A stretch of 14,093 nt of DNA, taken from Chrysiogenia bacterium (lineage in GTDB: Bacteria; JAGRBM01). Of this stretch, positions 13,399 through 14,093 are shown in pieces. Each line of letters begins with the position of its first letter. Positions within the stretch are counted from its first letter, which is position 1. The position numbers and the translations under genes were made by a program. Location: assembly GCA_020434085.1 (NCBI GenBank), contig JAGRBM010000435.1, forward strand, positions 1 through 14,093, in the 5' to 3' direction. A model generated the notes under the pieces. That model made no database searches. It saw only the letters and a program-made list of their open reading frames with translations, and had not been told where the DNA came from.

Positions 13399-13931
13399 GG
13401 CACTTCAACCATGTGCGCTTCCTGCAGCGCAAAACCTACAACAACCACCCATCCAGGCGTGTTTCTTATATTCCCTTTCTTGACTTGGCTTTTCTTTTGC
13501 TGAACTCGTTTCTGGATTTCTGCGAGATCGCCCCTCAATGTACCAGAAATTTCCAATTTCCCTTTTCGATCAAAAAGTGCTGTATCACTCTCATCGCCCA
13601 GCCAGTAGTCAAACCCAGTTCCCTTGTAGGATCGTTCCACACCCGTGTGCGCAGTGAATTCACGGACTGCACCAATTGCAATTGCAGTTGCTCCATCCTC
13701 CGTGGCTTCCTGCATGTCTGCGTGCGCCCTGCGGATACTATGATCTAAGTCCAGACGGTGAACCGATACTTGCTTACTTACGTAACCGGCGACTTTGAAT
13801 CTGCAAGGATTGGCATGACCAACCGCTTCCAGACAGACACTCGCGGCCTCGGCCGCATTGGTCGCAACACCTTGGCTAAACCCGGAGAATCCAGCGCTCA
13901 ACGCGACGAGGTCGATGATATGTCCTCCCAC
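13395..13931 (-). CDS. Hypothetical protein, first gene of a two-gene cassette
   Basis: A 178-residue protein with no signal peptide or membrane segment and no family I can name. The N-terminal part has EAASVCLEAVGHANPCRFKV (28-47); the middle has MQEATEDGATAIAIGAVREF (73-92). The most striking segment is KGTGFDYWLG (103-112) followed by KLEISG (125-130), then a basic helix (IQKRVQQKKSQVKKG). A final beta segment, WVVVVGFALQEAHMVEV, ends the protein. The spacing of Asp108 and Glu127 with Ser129 loosely recalls a D...ExS/K nuclease core, but that is speculation. The start is the GTG at 13931 with TGAGGA six bases upstream; GGAGGA inside codons 1-3 is a second, unusable ribosome-binding-like run. 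Low GC and odd codon use match its partner gene. Confidence 0.7.
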   Translation of the reverse strand: MGGHIIDLVALSAGFSGFSQGVATNAAEAASVCLEAVGHANPCRFKVAGYVSKQVSVHRLDLDHSIRRAHADMQEATEDGATAIAIGAVREFTAHTGVERSYKGTGFDYWLGDESDTALFDRKGKLEISGTLRGDLAEIQKRVQQKKSQVKKGNIRNTPGWVVVVGFALQEAHMVEVP

Positions 13932-14031
13932 AGAGTATCCTCACATTGCACATTATGATGAAATATTGACATTACACGGCATACTCGATTGCGTCGATTG
14001 ACAAATACGCCAAAACTCATGCAGTTTCAAT

Positions 14032-14078
14032 GGGTTATGCGCGCGCGCCTTCCGGCCAGGCGAGCCGCAGGCTAACCC
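14032..14078. repeat. Inverted repeat at the right edge
   Basis: GGGTTA (14032-14037) and TAACCC (14073-14078) enclose a G/C-rich segment that can pair further (GCGCC with GGCG). It lies upstream of the two-gene cassette, where composition returns to high GC. The 162 bases from 13932 to the window end contain no convincing gene. A CATAAT on the minus strand about 15-20 bases before the ribosome binding site of the 178-residue gene may be a -10 element, without a clear -35. Confidence 0.35.
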
Positions 14079-14093
14079 CCACGCAGGTTCACT

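Noticed and set aside
14032-14078. Integron attC site
   Set aside because: The inverted repeat is shorter than usual attC sites, the terminal bases do not fit the GTTRRRY core, and no second site flanks the cassette.
1-14093. tRNA, rRNA or transposase genes
   Set aside because: No cloverleaf-like segment, rRNA signature or DDE/serine/tyrosine recombinase motif was seen in either strand.

Overview
The window is a high-GC bacterial chromosome segment. The gene set is a sigma-54 activator with an FHA domain, a receiver protein with an unusual N-terminal domain, a roughly 620-residue protein of a type I associate with Deltaproteobacteria, and a DUF4139 protein. Together with abundant palindromic intergenic repeats, this suggests a member of the former Deltaproteobacteria (Myxococcota, Desulfobacterota or relatives). 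That placement is inference from gene content and could be wrong.

Left region (1-3007). A truncated DUF1802-type gene (minus) diverges from an HD-domain hydrolase gene (plus). Then comes about 2 kb packed with at least four families of short repeats: GNNCAC hexamer arrays, a 57-base inverted repeat pair, and two hairpin repeats called X and Y here. Only two coding regions lie in it. One is an unrecognised minus-strand ORF whose C-terminus is read out of repeat sequence. The other is a compact DUF559 (Vsr-like nuclease fold) gene with a strong ribosome binding site, bracketed on both sides by X and Y copies.

Middle region (3008-9819). A 632-residue FHA-GAF-AAA+-Fis sigma-54 activator (minus) diverges from a receiver-domain protein (plus). 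A large conserved protein of unknown function and an exported DUF4139/DUF4140 (MuiA-like) protein follow on the plus strand. This is ordinary dense chromosomal coding with high GC at third positions.

Right region (9820-14093). A SAM-dependent methyltransferase gene sits between two mirror-image copies of a G/C-rich inverted repeat; the first hairpin of the upstream copy is followed by six Ts and should work as a terminator. A small exported protein follows. A 27-base inverted repeat with a T-run then separates it from a convergent minus-strand group of three genes: a 178-residue and a 376-residue unrecognised protein, overlapping by four bases, and then a zinc-ribbon RDD membrane protein 17 bases further on. 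The first two genes are clearly lower in GC than the rest of the window and look acquired. They are the best candidate here for an undescribed system.

No rRNA, tRNA, CRISPR array, transposase or integrase was seen.
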